Assembly: GCF_003046185.1 (NCBI RefSeq) | Contig: NZ_PZZL01000005.1 | Coordinates: 310,001 to 374,000, forward strand | Length of the DNA: 64,000 bases | Direction: 5' to 3' | Source: Phreatobacter oligotrophus | GTDB lineage: Bacteria; Pseudomonadota; Alphaproteobacteria; Rhizobiales; Phreatobacteraceae | Shown here: in pieces, positions 52,857 through 61,684 of the stretch | Numbering within the stretch: the first letter of the stretch is position 1 | Layout: each line of letters opens with the position of its first letter | Position numbers and translations under genes: made by a program | Notes under the pieces: generated by a model | Databases searched by the model: none | Seen by the model: only the letters and a program-made list of their open reading frames with translations | What the model was told of the DNA's origin: nothing

Positions 52857-53975
52857 TCAGATGCGTTCGATGATCTTCTCGCCGAACAGGCCCTGCGGCC
52901 TGAACAGCAGGAAGACGAGGGCGATGATGTAGGCGAGCCAGGTCTCGATGCCGCCGCCCATGAGCGGGCCCCAGTAGAACTCGCCAAGCTTCTCGCCGAT
53001 GCCAATGATCAGGCCGCCGACGATGGCGCCCGGGATCGAGGTGAAGCCGCCGAGGACGAGGACGGGCAGCGCCTTCAGCGCAATGACCTCCAGCGCGAAG
53101 GAAACCTCCGAACGCGCGCCCCACATGATGCCGGTGACGAGGGCGACGATGCCGGCCGTGAACCAGACGATGATCCAGATCTGGTTGAGCGAGATGCCGA
53201 CCGAGAGGGCCGCCTTGTGGCTGTCGGCCACCGCGCGCAGCGCCCGGCCGATGCGGGTCTTCTGGAAGAAGATGCCGAGCGAGACGATGAGGATGGTCGC
53301 GATGATGGCGGCGGCCACGTCGAGATGCTGCACGTTGATGCGCCCGCCCGGCACGTCGATGGAGGAGGAGCCGGTGGGAAGCCCCAGGGCTGACGTGATC
53401 ATCACCTTCGGATTACCGCCGAAGGCGAGCTCGCCGAAGCCGGTGAGGAAGAAGGACAGGCCGACGGTCGCCATCAGCATGATGATGTCGGGCTGGTTGA
53501 CGAGCGGGCGCAGCACGATCCGCTCCACCGCGATGGCGAGCAGGAGCATGATGCCGAGCGCGCCGATCAGCGCCACCATCGCCGCGGCATAGCCGGCGGG
53601 GATGCCGAGGCGGCCGACAAGGATCTCGTAGAAGCCGATGAGGGACAGGGCGGCGAAGACCACCATGATCCCCTGCGCGAAGTTGAACACGCCCGAGGCC
53701 TTGAAGATCAGCACGAAGCCGAGCGCGATCAGCGCATAGAGCACGCCGGCGACGAAGCCCTCCCACAGCGTCTGGATGAGGAGGTCGGGCAGCGACCACA
53801 TGGTCACGAAGGGATCGACGAGGATCTTGTAGGTCCAGTCGCTGGGACCGATGGCCCCGGACCGCGTCAGCAGCGTCAGCACGACGACGAGGAGAACTGG
53901 TCCGGCGATCCAGGCGATGCGGCGGATCTGCTGGGGCGAGAGGGCCGGCTTGGCCGTGAGGGTGGCGTCGGTCAT
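52857..53975 (-). CDS. livH: Liv-type ABC permease LivH (second operon)
   Basis: This 372-residue permease is longer than usual because of an N-terminal segment with a first helix (IAWIAGPVLLVVVLTLL) and a linker before the canonical core. The core carries YALIALGFVLIFKASGVFNFAQGIMVV. It also contains TSIPGAIVGGLIIGIGEKLGEFY and ends with a basic tail. It lies between livG and livM with short gaps. Confidence 0.93.
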   Translation of the reverse strand: MTDATLTAKPALSPQQIRRIAWIAGPVLLVVVLTLLTRSGAIGPSDWTYKILVDPFVTMWSLPDLLIQTLWEGFVAGVLYALIALGFVLIFKASGVFNFAQGIMVVFAALSLIGFYEILVGRLGIPAGYAAAMVALIGALGIMLLLAIAVERIVLRPLVNQPDIIMLMATVGLSFFLTGFGELAFGGNPKVMITSALGLPTGSSSIDVPGGRINVQHLDVAAAIIATILIVSLGIFFQKTRIGRALRAVADSHKAALSVGISLNQIWIIVWFTAGIVALVTGIMWGARSEVSFALEVIALKALPVLVLGGFTSIPGAIVGGLIIGIGEKLGEFYWGPLMGGGIETWLAYIIALVFLLFRPQGLFGEKIIERI

Positions 53976-53985
53976 CGATCGGTCC

Positions 53986-54786
53986 TCAATGCGGCACGCC
54001 GAGATAGGCGTCGATGACGGCCTGGTCGCGCTTCACCTCGTCCGGCGTGCCGTCGGCGATCTTGCGGCCATATTCGAGCACGACCACGCGGTCGGAGAGG
54101 TCCATCACCACGCCCATGTCATGCTCGATCAGCGCGATCGTCGTGCCGTACTGGTTCGACACGTCGAGGATGAAGCGGCACATGTCCTCCTTCTCCTCGA
54201 GGTTCATGCCGGCCATGGGCTCGTCGAGCAGCAGGACCTCCGGCTGCATGGCGAGCGCGCGGCCAAGCTCGACGCGCTTCTGCAGGCCGTAGGGGAGTTT
54301 GCCGACCGGCACCTTGCGGATGTGCTGGATCTCGAGGAAGTCGATGATCTCCTCGACGAAGTGGCGGTGCTCGATCTCCTCGGCCATGGCCGGCCCATGG
54401 CGCAGCACCTGCCAGAAGAAGCCCTTGCTCATCTTCAGCGTGCGGCCGGCCATGATGTTGTCGAGCGTCGACATACCCTTGAACAACGCGACGTTCTGGA
54501 AGGTGCGGGCGATGCCGCCGGCCGCCGCCTCGTAGGGGCGCATCTTCGGGCGCGTCTTGCCCCTGAAGGTGATGCGGCCCTCGGTCGGGTGGTAGAAGCC
54601 GTTGATGCAGTTGAGCATCGAGGTCTTGCCGGCGCCGTTCGGGCCGATGATGGCGCGCACCTCGCCCTTCTTGATGTCGAAGGACACGTCGGTCAGCGCC
54701 TTCACGCCGCCAAAGGCCAGCGAGACGTTCTCGACCGCGAGGATCACCTCGCCGGCAGCAATGTCGGTGGGGGACGGCGCCCTCAT
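53986..54786 (-). CDS. livG: Liv-type ABC transporter ATPase LivG (second operon)
   Basis: This 266-residue ATPase has Walker A GPNGAGKTS, the LivG-like signature LPYGLQKRVELGRALA, Walker B VLLLDEPMAGMN and the IEHDMGVVMDLSDRVVVLEYG region. Its start overlaps the end of the acyl-CoA ligase gene by 4 bases (ATGA), indicating coupled translation. Confidence 0.94.
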   Translation of the reverse strand: MRAPSPTDIAAGEVILAVENVSLAFGGVKALTDVSFDIKKGEVRAIIGPNGAGKTSMLNCINGFYHPTEGRITFRGKTRPKMRPYEAAAGGIARTFQNVALFKGMSTLDNIMAGRTLKMSKGFFWQVLRHGPAMAEEIEHRHFVEEIIDFLEIQHIRKVPVGKLPYGLQKRVELGRALAMQPEVLLLDEPMAGMNLEEKEDMCRFILDVSNQYGTTIALIEHDMGVVMDLSDRVVVLEYGRKIADGTPDEVKRDQAVIDAYLGVPH

Positions 54787-56786
54787 TCCGCGGCCTCCCG
54801 GAAAGCGGTGCCGGTGGCCTCGTGCACCGGCATGTCGATGATCTCCACGTCGCCCTCGATGACGCCCTTGCGGCCGTCCTCGAAGGTGACCTCGGTGCGG
54901 ATGCGCCCGCGCGGCGAGCCGTCGAACAGCGCCTCGACCAGCGGCAGGTAGCGGTCGGCGATGAAGCCGCGGCGCACCTTCTGGGTGCGCGTGAGCTCGC
55001 CGTCATCGGCGTCGAGCTCCTTGTGCAGCACGAGGAACCGGCGGATCTGCGAGCCCGCCATCATCGGCTCGCTCGCGAGCGACCGGTTCACCTCGTCCAC
55101 ATGGGCGGTTATCATCGTCAGCACCTCGCGGTGGCCGGCGAGCTCCTGGTAGGAGCCGTAGGACACGTTGTTCCGCTCGGCCCAGGACCCGACCGCCGTC
55201 AGGTCGATGTTGAGGAAGCAGGTGACGAAGTCACGGTCCTGCCCGAAGGCCACCGCTTCCTTGATGTTCGGATAGAATTTCAGCTTGTTCTCGAGATATT
55301 TCGGCGCGAAGAGCGCGCCCGAGCGCAGCTTTCCGACATCCTTGGCGCGGTCGATAATCTTGAGGTGCCCGGTCTTCGGGTCGAAGAAGCCGGCATCGCC
55401 CGAGCGCACCCAGCCGTCCGGCGTCTTGGTCTCGGCGGTCTTTTCCGGGTCCTTGTAATAGCCAACGAAGACGCCCGGCGAGCGGTAGAGCACCTCGCCG
55501 TTGTCGGCGATCTTCACCTCGACGTCGATGTTGGGCTTGCCGACCGTGTCGGCATAGATCTCGCCGTCCGGCTGCGCCGTGATGTAGACGCTGGCTTCCG
55601 TCTGGCCGTAGAGCTGCTTCAGGTTGATGCCGAGCGAGCGGAAGAAGCGGAAGATTTCCGGCCCGATCGCCTCGCCCGCCGTGTAGCCGACGCGGATGTT
55701 GGTGAAGCCGAAGCGGTTCTTCAGCGGGCCATAGACCAGCACCTCGCCGAGGGCATATTGCAGCCGCGCCGACAGCGGCACCGGCTCCTTGTTGAGGATC
55801 TTCTCGCCCCACTGCCGCGCCACGCCGAGGAAGTGGTGGAACATCTTCTTCTTCAGCGGCCCGGCATCCTCCATCCGCACCATGGTCTGGGTGAGGAGGT
55901 TCTCGTAGACCCGCGGCGGCGCGAAGGCATAGGACATGCCGATCTCGCGGCGGTCCTCGACGATGGTCTCGGCGCTTTCCGGGCAGTTGACGCAGAAGCC
56001 GAGGACATAGGACTGGGCGTAGGAGAAGATGTTGTCGCCGACCCAGGCCAAGGGCAGGTAGGCGATCGTCTCCTCGGTCTCGCGCAGGTGGTCGAACAGG
56101 CCACCATTGCGGGCCGAGATGATGACATTGTCGTTCGACAGCATCACGCCCTTCGGCCGGCCGGTGGTCCCGGACGTGTAGAGGATGATGGCGAGGTCCG
56201 CGCCCTTGCCCGTGGCGATGGCGGCCTCCAGCGCGGCGGCCTTGGTTGCATCCTCGCCGGCCTTGCGGCCCTTCGCCTGCACCTCCTCGAAGGCGTGGAG
56301 GCGGGAATGGTCGTAGTCCCGAAGGCCCCGCGGCTCATCGTAGATGAGATGGGTCAGGTGCGGCAGGCGGTCCGAGACAGAGAGGATCTTGTCGACCTGC
56401 TCCTGGTCCTCGACCACCGCCATACTGGCCCCGGCATGTTCGAGCACATAGGCCATCTCGTCGGCGACGGAGTCCGAATAGACCGGCACGGGGATGCCGC
56501 CCCAGGCCTGGATCGCCGCCATGGACCAGTAGAGCTTCGGGCGGTTGCGGCCGACGATGGCGACGCGGTCGCCGCGCTGCAGGCCAAGCTCGCCGAGGCC
56601 GAGGGCGAAGGCGCGCACCTCGTCCGCCACCTCGCGCCAGGTCCAGGTGCGCCAGATGCCAAGGTCCTTGTGGCGCATGGCCGGACGGTCGGCGAAACGC
56701 GTCGCGTTGAGCGCCAGAAATTTCGGAAACGTGTCCTGCGCGGCGGATGCGCCGCGCGGCTCGGCGTGGGTGTCCACGGCCGGCAT
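54783..56786 (-). CDS. AMP-dependent acyl-CoA synthetase, FadD-like
   Basis: This 667-residue adenylate-forming ligase is of the long-chain fatty acyl-CoA synthetase type. The core motif is YTSGTTGRPKGVMLSN (about 205-220), with later YGQTEASVYIT and DGWVRSGDAGFFDP and the hinge/lysine region RAKDVGKLRSGALFAPKYLE. It makes acyl-AMP and then acyl-CoA. It is the first gene of the Liv operon, so the transported acid is likely activated on entry. The ATG at 56786 directly abuts GGGAGG, while a GTG at 56777 has better spacing; the start is uncertain. Residues 1-20 are not conserved. Confidence 0.93.
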   Translation of the reverse strand: MPAVDTHAEPRGASAAQDTFPKFLALNATRFADRPAMRHKDLGIWRTWTWREVADEVRAFALGLGELGLQRGDRVAIVGRNRPKLYWSMAAIQAWGGIPVPVYSDSVADEMAYVLEHAGASMAVVEDQEQVDKILSVSDRLPHLTHLIYDEPRGLRDYDHSRLHAFEEVQAKGRKAGEDATKAAALEAAIATGKGADLAIILYTSGTTGRPKGVMLSNDNVIISARNGGLFDHLRETEETIAYLPLAWVGDNIFSYAQSYVLGFCVNCPESAETIVEDRREIGMSYAFAPPRVYENLLTQTMVRMEDAGPLKKKMFHHFLGVARQWGEKILNKEPVPLSARLQYALGEVLVYGPLKNRFGFTNIRVGYTAGEAIGPEIFRFFRSLGINLKQLYGQTEASVYITAQPDGEIYADTVGKPNIDVEVKIADNGEVLYRSPGVFVGYYKDPEKTAETKTPDGWVRSGDAGFFDPKTGHLKIIDRAKDVGKLRSGALFAPKYLENKLKFYPNIKEAVAFGQDRDFVTCFLNIDLTAVGSWAERNNVSYGSYQELAGHREVLTMITAHVDEVNRSLASEPMMAGSQIRRFLVLHKELDADDGELTRTQKVRRGFIADRYLPLVEALFDGSPRGRIRTEVTFEDGRKGVIEGDVEIIDMPVHEATGTAFREAAE

Positions 56787-57034
56787 CCTCCCTGGTCCTG
56801 CGCGGGCCGTTGGCCCGTTCCCTCGTCGCCCCTCGTGTCGGGGGCTTGTGCCCCAGGCTGGTAAGTCCGGCCTCGGGAGGGCGGAGTGTTCATGGACGCA
56901 GGCGCGAAATCAAGGGGACCAAAGGCTAAAGTGGCTTAGGCCGGACGGCAGATGGCGGGTTTCCGGCGCAAAACACACGCCACCAGGCCGATTTTCTTCA
57001 AGAGCCGCAGCGCCGGCATGATAAGACGTCGCGC

Positions 57035-57916
57035 ATGCGCGGTGACACCGACCCATGTGACGGGATGAGCCTCGGGCCGCTGTCGGCCGGCGAGACGGCG
57101 CGTTTCTTCGCGGCCCATCGACTCGACGGGATCGACTGCCTCAGCGCCACATTCCGCACCCATGTCTACCCGCCGCACATGCACGAGACCTACGTCATCG
57201 GCACCATCGAGAGTGGCCGCGAGAAGGTCTCCGCTCTCGGCATGAAGGGCCACGCCGTCCCCGGCGACCTCGTCTTCGTCATGCCGCAGGACGTCCATGA
57301 CGGCGCGCCTGCCGATGGCGGCTATTCCTATCGCATGACCTATCCCGGCGAGGCGTTCCTGCGCGATCTCGCCGAGGCCGTCAGCCGCCGGCCGGCGGCC
57401 GCAGCGCCCTTCTTTCGCGATCCCGTGGTCCACGATCCCGAGGGAGCCCGCCTCTTCTCCGCCGCCCATCACGCGCTCGAAGCGGGCCGCGACGGCTTGG
57501 CCGGCGAGGAACTGCTGCTGCGCGCCTATGCCCGCACCCTCGTGCTCCATGCGGGGGTGCGCCCAGCCACCGAGGGGGATGAGGCGGGGCCGGTACGCCG
57601 CGTCCGCGACCTCATCGAGGCGCGCCACCAGGAGGACCTCTGCCTCGCCGATCTCGCCGCCGAGGCGGGCTGGTCGCGCCACCATCTCATCCGCGCCTTC
57701 CGCCGCGAGGTCGGCCTGACGCCCCATGCCTATCTGGTCGACGTGCGCGTGCGCCGCGCCCAGGAGCGCCTGCGCGCCGGCATCCCGCTCGCCACCGTGG
57801 CTGCCGAGACGGGCTTTGCCGACCAGGCCCACCTGACGCGGGCCTTCAAGGCGCGGATCGGCGTGCCGCCCGGCGCCTATCGCCGCGCGGTGGCGGAGAA
57901 TCGCGCCGCCGCCTGA
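57035..57916 (+). CDS. AraC-family regulator with cupin-type sensor domain
   Basis: This 293-residue regulator (283 if ATG 57065 is used) has an AraC ligand domain (RTHVYPPHMHETYVIGTIESG and GDLVFVMPQDVHDG). The C-terminal pair of helix-turn-helix motifs (AAEAGWSRHHLIRAFRREVGL and AETGFADQAHLTRAFKARIG) binds DNA. It lies upstream of azlCD in the same direction, a common arrangement, and probably controls them. The inducer is not shown. Confidence 0.9.
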   Translation: MRGDTDPCDGMSLGPLSAGETARFFAAHRLDGIDCLSATFRTHVYPPHMHETYVIGTIESGREKVSALGMKGHAVPGDLVFVMPQDVHDGAPADGGYSYRMTYPGEAFLRDLAEAVSRRPAAAAPFFRDPVVHDPEGARLFSAAHHALEAGRDGLAGEELLLRAYARTLVLHAGVRPATEGDEAGPVRRVRDLIEARHQEDLCLADLAAEAGWSRHHLIRAFRREVGLTPHAYLVDVRVRRAQERLRAGIPLATVAAETGFADQAHLTRAFKARIGVPPGAYRRAVAENRAAA

Positions 57917-57977
57917 GGCACAGGATAGGGTCCATTTCGTTCAAGAGAGCGACCGACGCCTCTGGCAATGAAGACCC

Positions 57978-58700
57978 ATGACTGACGCATCCCCCGATTC
58001 CGCCGCGAGCGCCTTTTCCGAATGGCGCGACGGCATCGCCGAGCTCGCCCCCGCCATGATCGCGGCCATGCCGCTGGCCCTGCTCTACGGGGCCATCGCC
58101 GCCGGCAAGGGGCTGTCGCCCTTCGCCGTGGCGCTCTCCTCCGGGCTGGTCTTCGCAGGCGGCGCGCAGCTCGCTGCCATCGAGATGTGGACGAGCCCCG
58201 TGCCGGTCGCCGGGATCATCCTCTCCACCGTGCTGATCAATGCCCGCTACGTGCTGATGGCCGCCTCGCTTGCGCCGAAGGTCGGGCATATGCCGATCTG
58301 GGCGCGCCTCCTCGGCTTCCACGTCCTTGCCGACGAGAACTGGGCGCTGGCCGAGCGCCGGGCCGCGGCGCGGCGGCTGACGCTGGCCTATTTCCTGGGG
58401 GCCGGCGCGGTGTTCTGGGTCAACTGGGTGTTCTTCTCCTGGCTCGGCGCCATTGTCGGCCCGCTCATCGGCGATCCCCGCCGCTTCGGCGCCGACTTCG
58501 CCTTCACCGCCATCTTCATCGGCCTCGTCGCCGGCTTCGTCACGACGCGCCGCCATGTCGCCGTGGTGGTCGCCAGCGCCGCGGCGGCGACCCTTGTCCA
58601 TCAGATGCTCGGCTCGCCCTGGCACGTGCTGGCTGGCGCCTTCGCCGGCATGGCCATGGCGGTTTGGGTCTGGCGCCCCGAAGCGGAGGCCCTGGCATGA
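57978..58700 (+). CDS. azlC: AzlC family branched-chain amino acid export protein
   Basis: This 240-residue membrane protein of the AzlC family (large subunit of the AzlCD-type exporter) has about 5-6 hydrophobic segments. The central pattern is MPLALLYGAIAAGKGLSPFA, with LSSGLVFAGGAQLAAIEMW. It starts 61 bases after the AraC gene and its stop overlaps the azlD start (ATGA). It may export branched-chain amino acids or related compounds. Confidence 0.92.
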   Translation: MTDASPDSAASAFSEWRDGIAELAPAMIAAMPLALLYGAIAAGKGLSPFAVALSSGLVFAGGAQLAAIEMWTSPVPVAGIILSTVLINARYVLMAASLAPKVGHMPIWARLLGFHVLADENWALAERRAAARRLTLAYFLGAGAVFWVNWVFFSWLGAIVGPLIGDPRRFGADFAFTAIFIGLVAGFVTTRRHVAVVVASAAAATLVHQMLGSPWHVLAGAFAGMAMAVWVWRPEAEALA

Positions 58701-58999
58701 ACATGGACACGACTACCCTCCTCGCCATTCTCGGCATGGCGATCGGCACCTATGCCTGCCGCCTGACCGGCCTGATGGTCGGTGCGCGGCTGGCGCTGAC
58801 CGGCCGCGCCAAGGCGGCGCTCGACGCCATTCCTCCAGCCGTGCTCACCGCGGTCATCGCCCCGACACTCTTCGCCACCGGCTGGCCGGAGAGTGTCGCC
58901 GGCGCGATCACCATCCTCGCCGCCATGCGCCTGCCGCTGCTCGGCGTGATCCTCACCGGCGTCGTCAGCGTCGTGGTGCTGCGGGCGCTCGCCGGCTAG
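58697..58999 (+). CDS. azlD: AzlD family branched-chain amino acid export subunit
   Basis: This 100-residue partner of AzlC has 3-4 membrane segments and the AzlD signature GTYACRLTGLMVGARLALTG and DAIPPAVLTAVIAPTLF. The ATG overlaps the azlC stop. Its 3' end overlaps the convergent hydrolase gene by 35 bases. Confidence 0.92.
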   Translation: MNMDTTTLLAILGMAIGTYACRLTGLMVGARLALTGRAKAALDAIPPAVLTAVIAPTLFATGWPESVAGAITILAAMRLPLLGVILTGVVSVVVLRALAG

Positions 59000-59588
59000 G
59001 CGCTGCGCCCTCGGCGACCGCCTCCGCCACCCAGCCGATGACACGGCGATGCAACGCGCCGATCTTGTCGATGTTCAGGTGGTTGATGCCGGAAGCATCC
59101 CGCAGGTCCTCGTTGGCGAAGCGGCCGGCGAAGGCCGGGCCGCGGTTCACCGGCACCGCCCAGCCATTGTTGGACTGGTAGAGGTTCACGACCCGCCGGG
59201 CTCCCCCCCGCAATTCCTGCCGCGAGGTCGGATCGAAGGTGACGACGAGGGCGAGCGGCGCCGCGCCAGCGGCGGCCACACGATTGGCGATGCGGATGGC
59301 GGCATCCGCCCCCAGCGAATGCCCGATGACAACGACGGTCTCCTCGGGCATGGCCTGCCGACGGCTGATGATCTCGGCGGTGAGGGCGTCGGCGCTGGCG
59401 ACGCCGAGCACCGTTGCGCGGTGGCCCTCGCGGCGGAGGTGGCTGGCGAGCCGGTCCATGCCGAGGGAGAAGACATCGAAGAGCCCGCGCATGAGGTAGG
59501 TGCGGGCCGGTGCTGCCGCTGCGGCGGGGCCGTTGGCCGCAAGACCGGCAATGGCGGCAAGGAGGGCGCGGCGATGGATCGGCGTCAT
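58965..59588 (-). CDS. Secreted alpha/beta hydrolase-type serine hydrolase
   Basis: This 207-residue protein has an export signal (RRALLAAIAGLAANGPAAAA) and a GHSLGADAAIRIANR motif that gives the Ser nucleophile of an alpha/beta hydrolase. The His appears near SGINHLNID and an Asp candidate near VTFDPTSRQE. Both are inferred. It resembles small periplasmic esterase/lipase-like proteins. The ATG at 59588 was chosen for its signal peptide. Its 3' end overlaps azlD by 35 bases. Confidence 0.8.
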   Translation of the reverse strand: MTPIHRRALLAAIAGLAANGPAAAAAPARTYLMRGLFDVFSLGMDRLASHLRREGHRATVLGVASADALTAEIISRRQAMPEETVVVIGHSLGADAAIRIANRVAAAGAAPLALVVTFDPTSRQELRGGARRVVNLYQSNNGWAVPVNRGPAFAGRFANEDLRDASGINHLNIDKIGALHRRVIGWVAEAVAEGAAPSRRAPAAPRR

Positions 59589-59649
59589 CGGGGGCTCCGG
59601 GGGCTCTGCCCCTCCGCCTTGCCGCGACGTGCCTGAACCGGCGCTGAAT

Positions 59650-60528
59650 TCAGGCCCTGGGGCGGCCAAGCCCGGACGCAATGAGGATGCCCGACAGGGC
59701 GACAAGGCCGATGCCGGCAGCGGTGATGAGGTCCGGCCGCTCGCCGAAGAAGAGGATGCCGATGACCACGGCGAAGGCGGTCTTGGTGTAGTTGAACGGC
59801 CCGACCTGCGAGACCGGCGCCATGCGCAGCGCGGTGATGATCGCCGCCTGCCCCGCCGCCAGCAGCAGCCCTGCGAGCCCCAGCATGCCCGTCTGTTTCA
59901 CGCCCATGGGGCCAAGCCCCTGGATCGTCGCCAGCGCCAGCGCGGCGGCCATGACGACACTGACGGTGGAGAAGGTGACGGTGGCCGAGGCGATGTGCGG
60001 CGGGATGAACTTCACGGTCACGTCGCGCAGCACGAAACAGATGGTCGTGCCTATGGCGAGGCCGATGGCCGGGTCGAAGCCGGCCGAGGCGGGCTTGGCG
60101 ATCAGCACGATGCCGATGAAGCCGAGGATGACGAGCGCCCACTGCACCGGGCTCACCTTCTCGCCGAGGACCAGCACGGCGATGGGCAGCAGGAACAGCG
60201 GCATGGACTGCGAGACCGCCGTCACGTCGCCGATCGGCATCCGCCACAGCGCCTGGAAGAGAAAGAACACCGCCAGCCCCTCGGCCAGCGAGCGTCCGAC
60301 GACCAGCGGGTGCCAGTAGCCGGCCAGCGTCAGGCGCGTGCCCGAGGCCATGAGGAAGGCCGCGACGCCGATGGTCGCGAAGATGCCGCGCACGCCCAGC
60401 GCCTGCGCCACCGAGAGGGCGCCCATATGCGCCTTCACCAGCGCGTCATTGGTGGCGAAGAGCAGCATGCCGAGCGTCATCAGCCCCATGCCGCGCCTGA
60501 TGTCGCGCGGTTCGGCTGACGCGCTCAC
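59650..60528 (-). CDS. EamA/DMT-family transporter
   Basis: This 292-residue transporter of the drug/metabolite superfamily has about 10 hydrophobic segments and two EamA repeats (N-terminal ATNDALVKAHMGAL and the later TKTAFAVVIGILFFGERPD). The substrate is unknown. Its start overlaps the kdsD stop by 4 bases, so it is co-translated with the Kdo gene. I see no functional reason for the pairing. Confidence 0.9.
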   Translation of the reverse strand: MSASAEPRDIRRGMGLMTLGMLLFATNDALVKAHMGALSVAQALGVRGIFATIGVAAFLMASGTRLTLAGYWHPLVVGRSLAEGLAVFFLFQALWRMPIGDVTAVSQSMPLFLLPIAVLVLGEKVSPVQWALVILGFIGIVLIAKPASAGFDPAIGLAIGTTICFVLRDVTVKFIPPHIASATVTFSTVSVVMAAALALATIQGLGPMGVKQTGMLGLAGLLLAAGQAAIITALRMAPVSQVGPFNYTKTAFAVVIGILFFGERPDLITAAGIGLVALSGILIASGLGRPRA

Positions 60529-61508
60529 GCCACGCCCGCCCGCAGGAGGTCGTGCAGGTGCAGGATGCCGACGGGGCGGCCGCCCTCCACCGCAAAGAGC
60601 GCGGTGATCTTGGAGCGGTTCATGACATCGAGGATCTCGCTGGCGAGCTGGTCCGGGCGGGCCGTCTTGGGCCCGCGCGTCATCACCGTCTCGACGGGCA
60701 GCGCCAGAAGGTCGCCCTTCATGTGGCGCCGGAGGTCGCCGTCCGTGACGATGCCGGCGAGGAGCCCCGCCTGATCGACGATGCCGCAGCAGCCGAAGCC
60801 CTTGGCCGTCATCTCGATGAGCACCTCGCTCATGGCGGTGCCGATGGGCTTCAGCGGCAGGGCGGCGCCGCCATGCATGATGTCGCGCACCTGTGCCAGG
60901 ACCGCGCCGAGCTTGCCGCCGGGATGGAAGGTCCGGAAATCGGCTGCGGTGAAGCCACGCTCCTCCAAGAGGGCGATGGCGAGCGCGTCGCCGATGGCGA
61001 GCTGCATCAGGGTCGAGGTCGTGGGCGCGAGGCCATTGGGGCAGGCCTCCTCCGCCCGCGGCAGGGCGAGGACCACATCCGCCGCCTTGCCGAGCGCCGA
61101 TTCGGCATCCGAGGTGATGGCGACGAGGCCGACGGCGAAACGCCGCGAGAAGGCGACGAGGTCGCGCAGCTCCACCGTCTCGCCCGACCAGGACAGCGCC
61201 AGGATGGCATCATCGGCAGTCACCATGCCGAGATCGCCATGGCTTGCCTCGCCGGGATGGACGAAGAAGGCGGGCGTGCCGGTGGAGGCGAGGGTCGCGG
61301 CGATCTTGCGGCCGACATGGCCCGACTTGCCCATGCCGGTGACGATGACGCGGCCCTGAACCCGCTTCAGCAACGCCACAGCGGCGTCAAAGGGCTCGCC
61401 GAGCCCGTTCGACAGGGCGGCGTTGAGCGCGGCAAGGCCGGCGGCCTCGACGGTCAGCGTGCGAAGCGCCGAGGCAATGGCGGGAGAGGATGCGGAACGG
61501 TCTGCCAT
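60525..61508 (-). CDS. kdsD: Arabinose-5-phosphate isomerase (KdsD/KpsF/GutQ family)
   Basis: This 327-residue protein converts ribulose 5-phosphate to arabinose 5-phosphate, the first step of Kdo (LPS core) synthesis. The SIS domain (1-about 195) has VTGMGKSGHVGRKIAATLASTGTPAFFVHPGEASHGDLGM and ALSWSGETVELRDLV. Two CBS domains follow (about 205-327, with GCCGIVDQAGLLAGIVTDGDLRRHM). A GTG at 61514 is an alternative start. It overlaps the EamA gene. Confidence 0.93.
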   Translation of the reverse strand: MADRSASSPAIASALRTLTVEAAGLAALNAALSNGLGEPFDAAVALLKRVQGRVIVTGMGKSGHVGRKIAATLASTGTPAFFVHPGEASHGDLGMVTADDAILALSWSGETVELRDLVAFSRRFAVGLVAITSDAESALGKAADVVLALPRAEEACPNGLAPTTSTLMQLAIGDALAIALLEERGFTAADFRTFHPGGKLGAVLAQVRDIMHGGAALPLKPIGTAMSEVLIEMTAKGFGCCGIVDQAGLLAGIVTDGDLRRHMKGDLLALPVETVMTRGPKTARPDQLASEILDVMNRSKITALFAVEGGRPVGILHLHDLLRAGVA

Positions 61509-61684
61509 GGTCACGTCGGATGGACCGGCGCCGGCCGGCCTTGGGTCGCGCGAGGCGCGGATGAGCCGGTGCTTAGCATGGTGAGGCCGGGGAGGCGACC
61601 TCCGCCGGCGCAGGGGTCCGTCAACGCCCCGTTAACCACGGTTGTTTACCTCTGGTTGACGATCTTGCGGGGGATACGCGCGTC

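Noticed and set aside
61631-61650. GTTAACC followed by TTTACC before the barrel gene as a full CtrA site
   Set aside because: The spacing between the two halves is 9 bases, not 7, so only a half-site is possible.
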